Below, in pieces: positions 17,087-27,071 of a stretch of DNA of 64,000 nucleotides (position 1 is its first letter; each line of letters starts with the position of its first letter). Source of the stretch: Peribacillus huizhouensis. Its GTDB lineage: Bacteria; Bacillota; Bacilli; Bacillales; DSM-1321. The notes under the pieces were generated by a model, which was not told the DNA's origin, did no database searches, and worked only from the letters and a program-made list of their open reading frames with translations. The stretch is taken from the NCBI RefSeq assembly GCF_014138605.1, contig NZ_JACJHX010000006.1:172310-236309 (forward strand), in the 5' to 3' direction. The translations under genes and the position numbers were made by a program.

Positions 17087-18343
17087 TTATGCTAGCTTAG
17101 ACAAAGCTTGTACAACTGTTAGTAAGATCCCTATTATAAAACCGCAAACTGCTCCGTTAACACGAATCCACTGTAAATCTTTTCCGATATTATTTTCCAT
17201 CATATCAATCAGTGTATCATTGTCTAACTTATCTAAATTCTCCTGCACAAGATTGCCAATTTGTTCATGATTATTTTCAACGAGAACTATTATTTGTTTC
17301 TGTATCCAATTATCAATATTCGTGCTATTTTCTTTTATATTGTCTAGTATGTGGTTCATTAATGGAATAAGATACATATCAATGAACTCATGATCTTCTA
17401 CGAGATCTATTACATTTTTTTGAATTTGTTGAAGACTCTCAGTTATTGCTTGATCAGGTTCCCATTTATCTAGAAGTTGACCTTTCCATTTTTCAATACT
17501 TACTAATACGTCCTTATTATCGTTAATACCTTGTATCTCGTTCCGGATATATAAGATTAAAGCTTCTCGATTCGGTTCGTTCTCATATTGCAAACTCTTT
17601 ATCACACTTAATAATAGATTTTGCACGATATTGCCGAGTTTCTCCTCGGTAAGCAGACTTTGAATGGATTTAAGTGCAAATTGAAGCATGCCATCTGCTT
17701 CAATTTTGCTAAGTACATTCATGGAAACTGTTCCTAATCGTTGACTAGTTTGTTCTTTTCTTAACCAAGTCTCAGCTTTATTCAAAATATGATCCAATGC
17801 TTTTTTATCAAACTGTTCGTTAAGCAGTTGTGAACTTACGAGTTGAAGAAACTTGCTCATTTCCATTTTAGATAGAGTCGATATGATTTGTTTTTTTACG
17901 AAGGGTGTAATCTTTTCGATTTCTATATATTTAATCATTTGCGTGATCAGCCTAATAATACCCTTTCTAAACTTTTCAGTGTGTATCTGCTTGACTAAAA
18001 TGGCGATCAGCTTTTCTGTTAAAGGAATTTGTTTCACTTTTTCCTGAATACTTTCCTTCGAAAGCCAGTCGTTTTTCAACATCGAAACAAGGCCATTTGT
18101 CATTCTTTTTCGATTATTGGGTAGAAGTGCTGTATGTGGAATTGGTATTCCAAGTGGATGGCGAAATAGTGCAGTAACTGCAAACCAATCGGCTAATCCA
18201 CCAACAAGACCCGCTTCAAACCCTCCATGTAATAATTCTACCCAAAATGAACCTTGAAATGGGGCAGTAGCAATGAATCCTACCCCCATAATAATTAGTG
18301 AATACCTAGCAATTTTCCTCGATGATTTTGTTTTTGTTGTCAT
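17087..18343 (-). CDS. DUF445-family membrane protein
   Basis: A 418-residue protein with a hydrophobic N-terminal pair of helices, the family signature GLVGGLADWFAVTALFRHPLG (shown in part; about 42-60), a long helical middle rich in charged residues, and one C-terminal membrane span (about 395-415). DUF445 proteins (YheB-like) are widespread in Firmicutes and of unknown function. GAGGGA precedes the ATG on the minus strand. It stands alone, convergent with the SRPBCC gene and divergent from the MarR operon. Confidence 0.85.
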   Translation of the reverse strand: MTTKTKSSRKIARYSLIIMGVGFIATAPFQGSFWVELLHGGFEAGLVGGLADWFAVTALFRHPLGIPIPHTALLPNNRKRMTNGLVSMLKNDWLSKESIQEKVKQIPLTEKLIAILVKQIHTEKFRKGIIRLITQMIKYIEIEKITPFVKKQIISTLSKMEMSKFLQLVSSQLLNEQFDKKALDHILNKAETWLRKEQTSQRLGTVSMNVLSKIEADGMLQFALKSIQSLLTEEKLGNIVQNLLLSVIKSLQYENEPNREALILYIRNEIQGINDNKDVLVSIEKWKGQLLDKWEPDQAITESLQQIQKNVIDLVEDHEFIDMYLIPLMNHILDNIKENSTNIDNWIQKQIIVLVENNHEQIGNLVQENLDKLDNDTLIDMMENNIGKDLQWIRVNGAVCGFIIGILLTVVQALSKLA

Positions 18344-18668
18344 TAAATTCCCTCATTCTTAAAAAATATACAAGTACTTAAACGATATCATTAGCAATTT
18401 TTAAATAGTACTTATGTTAATAATACTTTAAATCGAAATATGTATTAGTACTATTTAGTAGTATAACAGGTAGATTAATAAAAAATAACTATATTTCTTT
18501 TAGACATCTAATGTTTTCGGTTAATTCTTGTTAAGTAAATGATACATCAACCATTGCAGCCATCATTTTTAATGTTCCTGACATTAATCTTTTTAAGATT
18601 TATTACTTGCTATTCATTCATTTGAGTAGTAAAGTGATAACAAGATTAACAAAGAGGAGGGAAATAAA
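18344..18668. other. Divergent intergenic region before the MarR operon
   Basis: AT-rich spacer between two divergent genes. It must hold both promoters; no operator of the TATCT-N8-AGATA type is present. AAGAGGAGGG at its right end is the MarR gene's ribosome binding site. Confidence 0.4.
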
Positions 18669-19112
18669 ATGCGGAATAATACGCTAGGTTCATTAATTTG
18701 GTTACGTTTAATGCGATTTACGAATCAAAGTAACCAAATGTCGAATGACTTCTTAAAACGATTTGATATGACGACTGCTCAATTTGATGTTCTCATGCAA
18801 ATCCGCATTTATCAGCCACTTACGCAAATGGAGTTAGCCGAGAAAGTGACAGTAACGCAAGGTGGTATATCGCGTATGCTCGTACGTCTTGAAAAAGAAG
18901 GTTATATTGTTCGTAAGCAAGATTGGAAAACGAAAACGATTAGCCTTACAGATAAGGCGGAATCTATTTTAAAACAAGCAATGCCTGAACAACTTGCCTT
19001 TCAATCGTCATTTTTTGAAGATGTATTAAACGAAGAAGAACAAAAAACGCTATATACACTAATGACACGTGTCCATAAATATAGTCAAAAAAGAGAATTA
19101 CCGCCTGAGTAA
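18669..19112 (+). CDS. MarR-family regulator
   Basis: A 147-residue winged-helix repressor. The DNA-binding region lies at about 45-100 ([20 protein letters not shown], then the wing [13 protein letters not shown]). MarR proteins usually repress an adjacent detoxification operon and let go on binding an aromatic or on cysteine oxidation; this one has no cysteine, so ligand control is more likely. It leads an apparent operon with a ring-cleavage-type VOC protein (50 bp on), a luciferase-like oxidoreductase and an FMN reductase relic. It is not close in sequence to the MhqR homologue at 40.1 kb, so the two operons probably answer to different signals. Confidence 0.88.
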   Translation: MRNNTLGSLIWLRLMRFTNQSNQMSNDFLKRFDMTTAQFDVLMQIRIYQPLTQMELAEKVTVTQGGISRMLVRLEKEGYIVRKQDWKTKTISLTDKAESILKQAMPEQLAFQSSFFEDVLNEEEQKTLYTLMTRVHKYSQKRELPPE

Positions 19113-19162
19113 TTTTTTTTGCAACATCATTTGATTAGTCAAGTTAAAAAGGAGGAACAAAC

Positions 19163-20104
19163 ATGTATACAATTTCTGGCCATCATCATGTTTCGATGCT
19201 TACAAAAAATGCTCAAATGAATCATGATTTTTATCAAAATGTATTAGGGCTTCGCCGAGTGAAAAAAACTGTGAATCAAGATAACCCTTCTATGTATCAC
19301 TTATTTTATGGAGATTTAACAGGTAGTGCGGGAACAGAGCTGTCGTTTTTTGAAATGCCGATTGCAGGAAGAACAGTTCGCGGCACAAACGCAATTACAC
19401 AAATTGGTTTACTAGTTCCGTCATTTGACAGTCTTATATTTTGGAAAAAGCGTTTCGAGTCATTAGTTGTAAAGCACGGTGAATTAACGACATATGCCGG
19501 TCGAGATGCTTTACATTTTGAAGATTCAGAAGGCTTGCGAATGGTTTTGTTAAATAATAACGGCGAGAAGGTTCCTGAACAATGGTCAGGATGGGAAGGC
19601 TCCATCATCGAGCAACAACATCGCATTTTAGGAATCGGAACAATCGAAATCACAGTGCGTTACTTAGAACGATTAGCGAAAACATTAAAGGACATGTTTG
19701 GTTATCTAGAAGTGACTCGGTCTGACACAGAAGCCATTTATCAAGCTGTTGCTGGACAGTCATTCGGAGAGATTTTCATCAAACAGAAAGAAGGGCCAAG
19801 TGAGAAGCACGGAAGAGGAAGTATTCATCATTTAGCCATTCGTGTGAAAGATGAAGAAGAGCTGCGCTATTGGAATGAGATCGTTAAAGAACGTGGTTTC
19901 CAATCAACTGGGGTTGTGGATCGTTTCTATTTCCAAAGCCTCTATTTCCGTGAAGCAAACGGTATTTTATTTGAAATTGCGACAGATGGTCCTGGATTTA
20001 CCGCCGATTCGACGGTCGAAGAACTTGGTAAAACTTTAGATTTACCACCATTTTTAGAAGAACGACGTGCTGAAATTGAAGCAAAATTGACACCACTTGA
20101 TTAA
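19163..20104 (+). CDS. VOC-family ring-cleaving dioxygenase-like protein (MhqO-like)
   Basis: A 313-residue protein built of two vicinal-oxygen-chelate modules. The first starts ISGHHHVSMLTKNAQMNHDF and the second carries GSIHHLAIRV and FYFQSLYFREANGILFEIAT; these supply the histidine and glutamate metal ligands seen in MhqO and related extradiol-dioxygenase-like proteins. Such proteins are linked with hydroquinone and catechol detoxification. AAAGGAGGAAC precedes the ATG. It follows marR and overlaps no gene; two close homologues lie in tandem at 41.7 and 42.7 kb and a broken one at 51.4 kb. Confidence 0.85.
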   Translation: MYTISGHHHVSMLTKNAQMNHDFYQNVLGLRRVKKTVNQDNPSMYHLFYGDLTGSAGTELSFFEMPIAGRTVRGTNAITQIGLLVPSFDSLIFWKKRFESLVVKHGELTTYAGRDALHFEDSEGLRMVLLNNNGEKVPEQWSGWEGSIIEQQHRILGIGTIEITVRYLERLAKTLKDMFGYLEVTRSDTEAIYQAVAGQSFGEIFIKQKEGPSEKHGRGSIHHLAIRVKDEEELRYWNEIVKERGFQSTGVVDRFYFQSLYFREANGILFEIATDGPGFTADSTVEELGKTLDLPPFLEERRAEIEAKLTPLD

Positions 20105-20119
20105 AAGGAGAGAGAAAAT

Positions 20120-21178
20120 ATGAAGCAATATCGTATTGATACAGATAAAGGACTTGAATTCGGTTTATATTCAATTGGGGATCATTTACCTAATCCACAT
20201 ACAGGCTCAAAAATTAGTGCTGAACAGCGGATTCAGGAATTAATTGAAGCAAGTAAGCTAGCTGATCAAGCAGGACTTGACGTATTTGCTGTTGGTGAAA
20301 GCCATCAAACGTTTTTTACAACACAAGCGCATACGGTCATTTTAGGGGCCATCGCACATGCAACAACAAATATTAAAATTGCCAGTTCAGCAACGGTGTT
20401 AAGTACATCCGATCCTGTTCGAGTGTATGAAGATTTTGCCACACTTGATTTGATTTCAAAAGGTCGGGCAGAAATTGTTGCGGGTCGGGGTTCACGTGTT
20501 GGAGCATATAGTTTACTAGGGTTTGATGTCCGTGATTATGAAGAATTGTTTGAAGAAAAAATGGAGCTTCTTATGAAGTTAAATAACGAGGAAAAAGTAA
20601 CGTGGGAAGGTCAATTCCGTGCGCCGTTAAACAATGCATCCATTTTGCCGCAACCTCAAAATGGTCAAATGCCAATTTGGCGTGCAGTAGGTGGCCCACC
20701 TGCAAGTGCAATTAAGGCTGGATATGCAGGTGTACCGATGATGTTGACAACACTTGGTGGTCCTGCTATTAACTTTAAAGTTTCGGTTGAGGCGTATCGT
20801 GAGGCAGCGGAGCGAAGCGGTTTTGATCCAGCAACATTACCAATCGCAACAACGAGTTTATTTTATACTGCAGAAAATTCACAGGATGCACTTCGTGAGT
20901 ACTATCCACACGCTAATTCTGGTATGCAGGCATTACGTGGCGGCGGCTATCCAAAACAACAATTTGCGCAATCTACAGATTATCGTGATGCGTTAATGAT
21001 TGGTAGTCCCCAACAAATTATTGAAAAAATGCTCTACCAATATGAATTATTTGGTCAACAACGCTTTATGGCACAAATCGATTTTGGTGGCGTGCCATTC
21101 GATAAGGTTGCAAAAAATATTGAACTGATTGCAACAGAAATTTTGCCAGCGATTAAGAAACATACAGCTAAAAAATAA
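20120..21178 (+). CDS. Luciferase-like (LLM class) flavin-dependent oxidoreductase
   Basis: A 352-residue TIM-barrel protein of the bacterial luciferase family. Seen motifs include LEFGLYSIGD at the N-terminus, ASSATVLSTSDPVRVYEDFA (about 94-113) and AEIVAGRGS (about 120-128), which form the flavin-phosphate site. These enzymes use FMNH2 or F420H2 and oxygen to oxidise an organic substrate, and need a reductase partner. The next gene is an FMN reductase, but it is broken, so this enzyme may now depend on another reductase such as the one at 741-1301. AAAGGAGAG precedes the ATG. It is the third gene of the MarR operon. Confidence 0.88.
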   Translation: MKQYRIDTDKGLEFGLYSIGDHLPNPHTGSKISAEQRIQELIEASKLADQAGLDVFAVGESHQTFFTTQAHTVILGAIAHATTNIKIASSATVLSTSDPVRVYEDFATLDLISKGRAEIVAGRGSRVGAYSLLGFDVRDYEELFEEKMELLMKLNNEEKVTWEGQFRAPLNNASILPQPQNGQMPIWRAVGGPPASAIKAGYAGVPMMLTTLGGPAINFKVSVEAYREAAERSGFDPATLPIATTSLFYTAENSQDALREYYPHANSGMQALRGGGYPKQQFAQSTDYRDALMIGSPQQIIEKMLYQYELFGQQRFMAQIDFGGVPFDKVAKNIELIATEILPAIKKHTAKK

Positions 21179-21190
21179 GGAGTGATTAGG

Positions 21191-21738
21191 ATGAAAATTG
21201 TAGGAATCTCAGGTTCTAATGTAGGCTCTAAGACACGAACAGCGATGGAAATGAGAAATATCCTGATGCAGAAATCACATTATTAGATCTAGCAGAATAT
21301 GAACTGGTGTTTAGTGATGGACGAAATTATTGGGAATATGAAGGAGATACTAAGTATGTAACGGAAACTATCATGGCAGCAGATGCTATTATTATTGGTA
21401 CACCTGTATTTCAAGCATCTATTCCAGCGACATTAAAAAACATTTTCGATTTATTACCAGTCAACGCTTTCCGAGATAAAGTGGTGAGTATAGTTGTTAC
21501 TGCTGGTACAGCTAAGCATTATTTAATGGTGGAACAACAGTTAAAACCGATTTTAGCTTATATGAAGGCACATATTGTTCAAACCTACGTATTTATCGAA
21601 GAAAAGGATTTCCATAGAAAAGAAATAATCAACGATGATATCATTTTCCGTATGGAGCGTTTAGTGGAAGACACCGTGCTACTTGTTGAAGCATACTCGA
21701 ACATTCGCCAAGCAAAAGATGCGGAATATGATTTTTAA
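21191..21738 (+). pseudogene. NAD(P)H-dependent FMN reductase, deleted near the N-terminus
   Basis: The ATG at 21191 (site AAGGAGTG) begins MKIVGISGSNVGSKTRTAM, matching the FMN reductase at 741 kb-start position by position, but the frame then runs to a stop after 31 codons. The rest of the protein (NEKYPDAEITLLDLAEYE, then FSDGRNYWEYEGDTKYV and IIGTPVFQASIPATLKNIFD) continues in another frame to 21738. Alignment with the paralogue shows roughly ten codons lost plus a frameshift. Without the join, the long frame from 21307 lacks the FMN-phosphate loop. The loss leaves the luciferase-like enzyme without its in-operon reductase. Confidence 0.75.
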
Positions 21739-22649
21739 AAAGAGTAAGATGGAAAATGCGTAGTCTTACAAAATACGTGGGATGCATTTATATAGATAGA
21801 CATGATTAATAATGGCTCGTTATTTGCTAGTTCTTTATTTTAGTTGCTAATGATCTTAGTTGGGTTGCTAGTTAGGAGCAAATACGAACTTTATTGAGGC
21901 GATCGCAAACCGAAAACATTAATCACATGTAAATGGAAACTTCAGACTCTAAATAAACGCTGATGATATCCTTGTTGCGGCCATTACATCTCAAATTAAA
22001 GATTTATATTATTACGAAAGAGATATAAATATGTTAGCCCTATATAATAGAAGAAACACATTAAAAAAACAGCCTTAGCTCCATCGCAGAGGCTTTTTGA
22101 ATAGGGACAAGGGAAAATCCTCATCTGCAATTTTAACATTCGCTTTGGCCCTTTTCTTTGGGAGAGCACCAATGCGAGCCCTGCATTGATTCATCATGAA
22201 AGCAAGTTGTAGAACAGCCGTCTTAATTATCATTCCTAAGAATTCTCCTTTTTTTAGAGTATTTTTTGGTGAAATTATCTCTTCTAAGTTGAAGATAGTT
22301 AAGCGTCTTTTGCTTAAATAGAACGCTAGAAACTCAGATGTTGGGCAAATTAATTGATAACAGAAACATTATTGTTTCGAATCTGATAATCTGGATTTAT
22401 TTTTCGGTCTATCCATTCTCATAAAAAGGTATACCTGTTCAACTAGACCCAATGTATTAACTAAATGAGTGAAATTAATGTGATATTCATGTTTCCCGCG
22501 CACAGATTCAGAAAAAATAGTATTAAACACCACTCAAAACGTACTGCTTCTGTTGGGGAAAGGGTTAAAATAGGAATCAATAATAAAATTATTGGTTGAT
22601 CGAAAAAAGTTCTTGAAAATGGAATTAAAGTCATTAATGAGCGAAGGTG
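21739..22649. other. Gene-poor region, probably decayed coding DNA
   Basis: About 900 bp with no intact gene. One short frame near 21962-22078 reads ADDILVAAITSQIKDLYYYE and looks protein-like but has no start. AGCCT/AGGCT with TTTT at 22071-22098 may be a small terminator. A CATCT-CAAATTAA-AGATT sequence at 21987-22004 resembles the operator family but lies inside that frame and has no promoter before it. Confidence 0.4.
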
Positions 22650-22696
22650 TTGACAATAAGAATTGAATCACTTAATATTATCTCGTATTAAAGATA
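22650..22696 (+). promoter_or_regulatory. Promoter with MhqR-type operator (decayed regulator gene)
   Basis: TTGACA (22650-22655), 17 bases, TAATAT (22673-22678), then at once the 18-bp operator TATCTCGTATTAAAGATA (22679-22696). A weaker half site (TTCGAGATA) lies at 22718-22726. The same promoter-operator layout recurs at 37537, 40032 and 45683. Confidence 0.7.
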
Positions 22697-22748
22697 TTTA
22701 AATATAATATATATTAATTCGAGATAATTTTATTAATAGATAATTGGA

Positions 22749-23060
22749 TTGGAGGTAGATGGTGATATACAAGAACTTACTTTTGAATTTTTGTGGAATT
22801 TTTCTAAATCTGCACAAGAAATCTTCAAGTACGAATTGAGTAATAATACCCTTGGCCTTTCATAGTGATCTGTATTAGATACTCTGTATCATAATGGGAA
22901 ACAAACTATTCGAACATATCGGCGCAGGGTTTCATTTCAAACACTTTAATGACATATGTCATCAATAAAATATGGCAGCTCGGTTAGCTCGGCTGGATAG
23001 ATTGCCGAGAAGACCGATGAATTATATATAATAATAATGGAAAAGCAATACTTTTCATTG
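22749..23060 (+). pseudogene. MarR/MhqR-like regulator relic
   Basis: Fragments of a MarR protein of the MhqR type can be read across frames: FEFLWNFSKSAQEIFKYELS, then VLDTLYHNGKQTI, MTYVINKIWQLG and a DRR-IIY stretch, which line up with VLEVLYFKEKQTI, MTYVIDKLEQKG and DRRVIHV of the intact MhqR homologue at 40.1 kb. A stop at about 22863 and several shifts kill it. Its promoter and operator upstream are still well formed. Confidence 0.6.
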
Positions 23061-23307
23061 TTAAGGTTATTACAAGGTATCGAAAAGTAACTAAATTAAA
23101 GAGATAATGATGATAAGCATGTTAAATAAAATATAGCAAAAGCAAGTTTCCATTTTTGAACCAATAGCCTTGAATGAACAGTAACAAAGAAGCTAATAGT
23201 GCTTAAAGATTCTGTTAGGTAGCCATTAGTTTTTTTAAAAAAATATATTGAAATCGAGAATTTAAAATTAAAAGTAACCGTGTTGCTATGCGAAGGAGGA
23301 ATAATTA

Positions 23308-23442
23308 ATGATCGAAGTATTTGTTACAGTTAAATGTAAAGGTAAAAATTATCAAACTAACGTCATTGCCCATAAAGGAATATCAGCTGAAGAAATTAAG
23401 CTTTTAGCTGAAAAACAGGTATTAAAACAATTGAGTAAATAA
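23308..23442 (+). CDS. Small 44-residue protein
   Basis: ATG 23308 follows GAAGGAGGAATAA. The product is a soluble peptide MIEVFVTVKCKGKNYQTN followed by a helix (ISAEEIKLLAEKQVLKQL). I do not recognise the family. It sits 36 bp before glpX and is probably in the same operon. The strong ribosome binding site and sensible composition support a real gene. Confidence 0.6.
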   Translation: MIEVFVTVKCKGKNYQTNVIAHKGISAEEIKLLAEKQVLKQLSK

Positions 23443-23478
23443 GTAATTAAATTTTTATAACAAAGGGGAGATATTAAA

Positions 23479-24432
23479 ATGAACAGAAATTTATCAATGG
23501 AACTTGTGAGAGTGACTGAAGCCGCAGCTTTAGCTGCTGGACAATGGATGGGAAGAGGGAAGAAAGAAGAAGCAGATGAAGCAGCAACACAAGCCATGAG
23601 GGACAAGTTTAATTCCATTCAGATGAAAGGCACTGTTGTTATTGGGGAAGGTGAAATGGATGAGGCTCCAATGTTATTTATTGGCGAAAAACTAGGAACA
23701 GGGACTGGATCTGAAATTGATATTGCTGTGGACCCATTAGAGGGAACGAATATTGTTGCTGCGGGGACATCAAACGCTCTCGCCACAATAGCAGTGGCAG
23801 ACCGTGGTAACCTTTTACACGCACCGGATATGTATATGGAAAAAATAGCTGTAGGTCCCGAATCCGTTGGGAAAATCGATATTAATGCGCCGGTCATTAA
23901 GAATTTAACAGCTGTCGCGAATGCAAAAAATAAAAATATTGAAGATTTAGTAGTAGCCATTTTAGATCGAGAAAGACATGAAAAAATGATTCAGGAGATT
24001 CGTGATTCTGGTGCAAGAATTAAACTCATGCAAGATGGGGATGTGGCAGCTGCAATAAATACTGCTTTTGATAATACAGGTGTTGATATAATGCTTGGCT
24101 CTGGAGGAGCCCCAGAAGGTGTATTGGCTGCTACCGCACTGAAAAGCTTAGGAGGGGAGTTTCAAGGAAAGCTTCTTCCACAAACAGAAGAAGAAAAAAA
24201 TCGTTTGAAGAAAATGGGCATTCTCGATTTTAATAAAGTTTTATTAATGGATGACATTGTGAAAGGCGATGATGCCTACTTTGTAGCAACAGGCGTGACA
24301 AATGGGGAGCTTCTAAAAGGTGTTCAATATAAAGGAAATATTGGTACTACACATTCAATTGTTATGCGCGCTAAAACGGGGACAGTTCGTTTTATTGAAG
24401 GACAGCATAGCTTGATCAATAAAAATAATTAA
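23479..24432 (+). CDS. glpX: Fructose-1,6-bisphosphatase class II (GlpX-type)
   Basis: A 317-residue cytoplasmic phosphatase that would turn fructose-1,6-bisphosphate into fructose-6-phosphate. Class II marks are clear: [11 protein letters not shown] (metal site), [11 protein letters not shown] (about 75-85, the D-P-L-E-G-T signature) and [22 protein letters not shown] precedes the ATG. It heads a sugar-phosphate cluster with transketolase, 6-phosphogluconate dehydrogenase, transaldolase and glucose-6-phosphate isomerase, several of them broken. In Bacillus methanolicus and some other bacilli a second glpX sits with such genes and serves ribulose-monophosphate or pentose-phosphate recycling; that role is inferred here. 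No hps/phi genes are in the window. Confidence 0.9.
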   Translation: MNRNLSMELVRVTEAAALAAGQWMGRGKKEEADEAATQAMRDKFNSIQMKGTVVIGEGEMDEAPMLFIGEKLGTGTGSEIDIAVDPLEGTNIVAAGTSNALATIAVADRGNLLHAPDMYMEKIAVGPESVGKIDINAPVIKNLTAVANAKNKNIEDLVVAILDRERHEKMIQEIRDSGARIKLMQDGDVAAAINTAFDNTGVDIMLGSGGAPEGVLAATALKSLGGEFQGKLLPQTEEEKNRLKKMGILDFNKVLLMDDIVKGDDAYFVATGVTNGELLKGVQYKGNIGTTHSIVMRAKTGTVRFIEGQHSLINKNN

Positions 24433-24528
24433 ATAAAGTAGTTATTAGGATTTTTTAGTTGTTAGATTATATTTTGTGGCTTGGTAGCTAACTTAGGTTA
24501 ATTAAGCATATTGAATTAATATCATATA

Positions 24529-25173
24529 TTGGAATCTATTACCTATGTATTTACACATGATTCAATTGCAGTAGGCGAAGATGGTCCGATACATGAACCA
24601 GTTGAACAACTTGCAGCTCTTCGTGCGATCCCAGGACTGACAGTCATTCGTCCCTCTGACGCAAATGAAACAGCAAGTGCTTGGGCATATGCTTTAAGTC
24701 AAACAGAAGGTCCGGTTGTATTAGTATTAAGCCGTCAAAACTTACCTGTGTTTGATGAAACGCAAGCCAATATTGAGAACCTTACTAAAGGTGCTTATGT
24801 TTTAACTCAAACAAATGAAAATCCTAATGTTATTCTCCTAGCTACAGGTTCTGAAGTATCCTTAGCTGTCAACGCAAAAGCGGAACTTGCAAAAGACCAC
24901 GTATCAGTACGTGTTGAGGCAATGCCGAGTTGGGAACTATTCGATCGTCAATCTAAAGCATATATAGAGCTGGTACTACCATCTACAATTACTAAACGAA
25001 TAGCAATTGAAATGGGTATTTCCCTTGGTTGGGATCGTTATGTTGGAAATGAAGGGAAAATTGTATCCATTGCTACATATGGTGCTTCTGGTACTGGAGT
25101 AGCCGTAATGGAGTTATTAGGATTTACAACAGCAAATGTTGTTGAAACAACAAAAAGTTTATTAAATTCTTAA
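24529..25173 (+). pseudogene. tkt: Transketolase, C-terminal third only
   Basis: The frame gives the transketolase pyrimidine/C-terminal part: YVFTHDSIAVGEDGPIHEP (usual T replaced by I in GPTHEP), LRAIPGLTVIRPSDANE, LVLSRQNLPVF and ILLATGSEVSLAV, ending at 214 residues. A full enzyme has about 660 residues; the thiamine-diphosphate binding domain is missing. The DNA between glpX and this piece (96 bp) holds no trace of it, so a deletion removed it. A TTG at 24529 could start translation but lacks a good site. It cannot be active alone. Confidence 0.8.
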
Positions 25174-25243
25174 AGTGAAAACATAAGGACATTACGAAAT
25201 ATCTTTTTACAACTATGAAAAGTTAAATTGAGGGGGAAAAAAC

Positions 25244-26132
25244 ATGCAAGTCGGATTAATTGGATTAGGAAAAATGGGATTAAATCTTGGTAAAAACTTA
25301 ATTGACCACAATCATCAAGTAGTAGCATTTGATCTAAACCCAAATGCAATAGCAGACATACAAAAGTACGGTGCAAAAGGGACAACGAATTTAAGCGAAC
25401 TTTTCCTATCATTAGACAAACCAAGAGTAATGTGGATTATGGTACCACACTCGGTTGTTGATTCAGTTCTTAGTGAAATTACTCCATTGTTGGAAAAAGG
25501 AGATATTGTGATTGAAGCTGGAAACTCTCATTATAAGGAATCAATTCGACGTTACAATTACTTTAAAGAAATTGGGGTAAACTTCTTAGACACAGGTACT
25601 TCTGGCGGTATGGAAGGTGCACGTAATGGTGCCAATTATATGGTTGGTGGGGATGCGGAAGCATGGTCGATCGTAGAACCTATTTTCCGAGATACCTCTG
25701 TTGAAAATGGCTATATTTTTACAGGTAAAGCAGGTGGGGGTCATTTCCTAAAAATGGTTCATAATGGTATTGAATACGTAATGATGGCTGCCATTGGTGA
25801 AGGATTTGAACTCCAAAAGTGAATTTGACTATGATTATGAAAAAGTTGCAAGGATTTGGAACAATGGATCTGTTATTCGTTCATGGTTGATGGAATTAAC
25901 AGAAAATGCATTCTCTAAAGACGCAAAACTAGACAATATCAAAGGAGTCATGCACTCTTCGGGAGAAGGAAAATGGACGCTTGAAACAGCGTTAGACCTT
26001 CAAATGGCGACTCCAGTCATTGCGATGTCCTTGTTAATGCGTTATCGCTCACTGGAAGAAGATACGTTTACAGGGAAAGTTGTCTCCGCACTCCGCAATG
26101 AGTTTGGTGGACATGCTGTAGAGAAGAAGTAA
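25244..26132 (+). pseudogene. gnd: 6-phosphogluconate dehydrogenase (short YqeC type), one frameshift
   Basis: The first 190 codons give an intact NAD(P) domain (MQVGLIGLGKMGLNLGKNL) and the family motif GTSGGMEGARNG, reaching GEGFEL. There a net +1/-2 shift at about 25808-25818 ends the frame, while the C-terminal domain (SEFDYDYEKVARIWNNGSVI, MHSSGEGKWT, LRNEFGGHAVEKK) continues in another frame to 26132. Total length matches the ~297-residue decarboxylating enzymes that make ribulose-5-phosphate. One small indel separates it from function, so recent decay or a sequence error is possible. GAGGGGGAA precedes the ATG. Confidence 0.8.
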
Positions 26133-26216
26133 GCAAGTAACCAAAAACTCCATGAGGGTCTACACTAAGCCCAATTATGAACAAGGTTCAGGTTCTAAAA
26201 ACTGTATCACCTAATG

Positions 26217-26260
26217 AAGGTGGCGGAGCGGAGCTGAGTTTGCGAGGCCCCGCACCTTTT
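26217..26260 (+). terminator. G+C-rich hairpin between gnd and transaldolase
   Basis: AAGGTG-GCGGAGC pairs imperfectly with GGCCCCGC-ACCTTTT. It stands out from the AT-rich surroundings and may be an internal terminator or a processing site. Confidence 0.5.
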
Positions 26261-26299
26261 CCACAGAAAAAATTAATGAAAATATGGGGGTAATTTATA

Positions 26300-26968
26300 T
26301 TGAAATTTTTTATCGATACTGCAAACCTAGAGGATATTCAAAAAGCGTATAAAATTGGCGTTCTTTCTGGTGTAACAACAAACCCTTCCTTAGTTGCTAA
26401 AGAAGGGGTTAAATTTGAAGATCGTATTGAAGAAATACTTAAAGCTGTACCAGCTGTTGAATCTGTATCTGCGGAAGTTACGCCTGCTGCTGTTTCAGCA
26501 GAAGAAATGATCGCTGAAGCAGAGGAACTAATTAAAATCAATGGTGGAGATAATAAAGTAACAATCAAAGTACCGATGACATTAGCTGGTCTAGAAACAA
26601 CTCGTTATCTTGCTGCAAAAGGTGTTAAAGTCAACGTGACGCTTATCTTCACTGTAAACCAAGCCCTTTTAGCAGCTCGTGCAGGTGCTGCTTATGTATC
26701 ACCATTCTTAGGTCGTTTAGATGATATTTCTGAAGATGGTGTTCAATTAGTATCGAAAATTGCTGAACTATTCCGGGTTCATCAATTAGATTCACAAATC
26801 ATTGCGGCTTCAGTACGTCATCCAGATCACGTAACTCGTGTAGCTATGGCTGGTGCGCACATCGCGACGATACCTTACAGTGTCATTGAACAACTTACTA
26901 AGCACCCACTTACAGATCAAGGTATCGAAAAATTCGCAGCCGATTGGGAAAAAGCACCTAAAAACTAA
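26300..26968 (+). CDS. tal: Transaldolase (TalC/FSA type)
   Basis: A 222-residue small transaldolase that moves a dihydroxyacetone unit between sugar phosphates. The N-terminus [16 protein letters not shown] is typical, the Schiff-base lysine lies in VTIKVPMT (Lys90), and [12 protein letters not shown] is the conserved active-site loop. It starts with TTG at 26300, preceded by ATGGGGGTA. It is intact between a frameshifted gnd and a frameshifted pgi, so it is one of two enzymes of the cluster that still look functional. It would link pentose-phosphate and fructose-6-phosphate pools. Confidence 0.9.
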   Translation: MKFFIDTANLEDIQKAYKIGVLSGVTTNPSLVAKEGVKFEDRIEEILKAVPAVESVSAEVTPAAVSAEEMIAEAEELIKINGGDNKVTIKVPMTLAGLETTRYLAAKGVKVNVTLIFTVNQALLAARAGAAYVSPFLGRLDDISEDGVQLVSKIAELFRVHQLDSQIIAASVRHPDHVTRVAMAGAHIATIPYSVIEQLTKHPLTDQGIEKFAADWEKAPKN

Positions 26969-27013
26969 GAATTAAGAGTAAATTGTTTTAACATATCATA
27001 GACGTTTAATAAA

Positions 27014-27042
27014 ATAGCAATCAGGTAAACCTTGATTGCTAT
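27014..27042 (+). terminator. Hairpin between transaldolase and pgi
   Basis: ATAGCAATCA pairs with TGATTGCTAT, extended by GG/CC with a bulge. There is no T-run, so it may be an attenuating or stabilising stem within the operon. Confidence 0.45.
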
Positions 27043-27071
27043 AATCTTACATTTAATCTAGGAGGATTTAC

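Noticed and set aside
22970..23025. tRNA-like stretch (GGCAGCTCGGTTAGCTCGGC)
   Set aside because: No acceptor stem, T-loop or CCA can be drawn, and the bases fit better as part of the decayed MarR gene.
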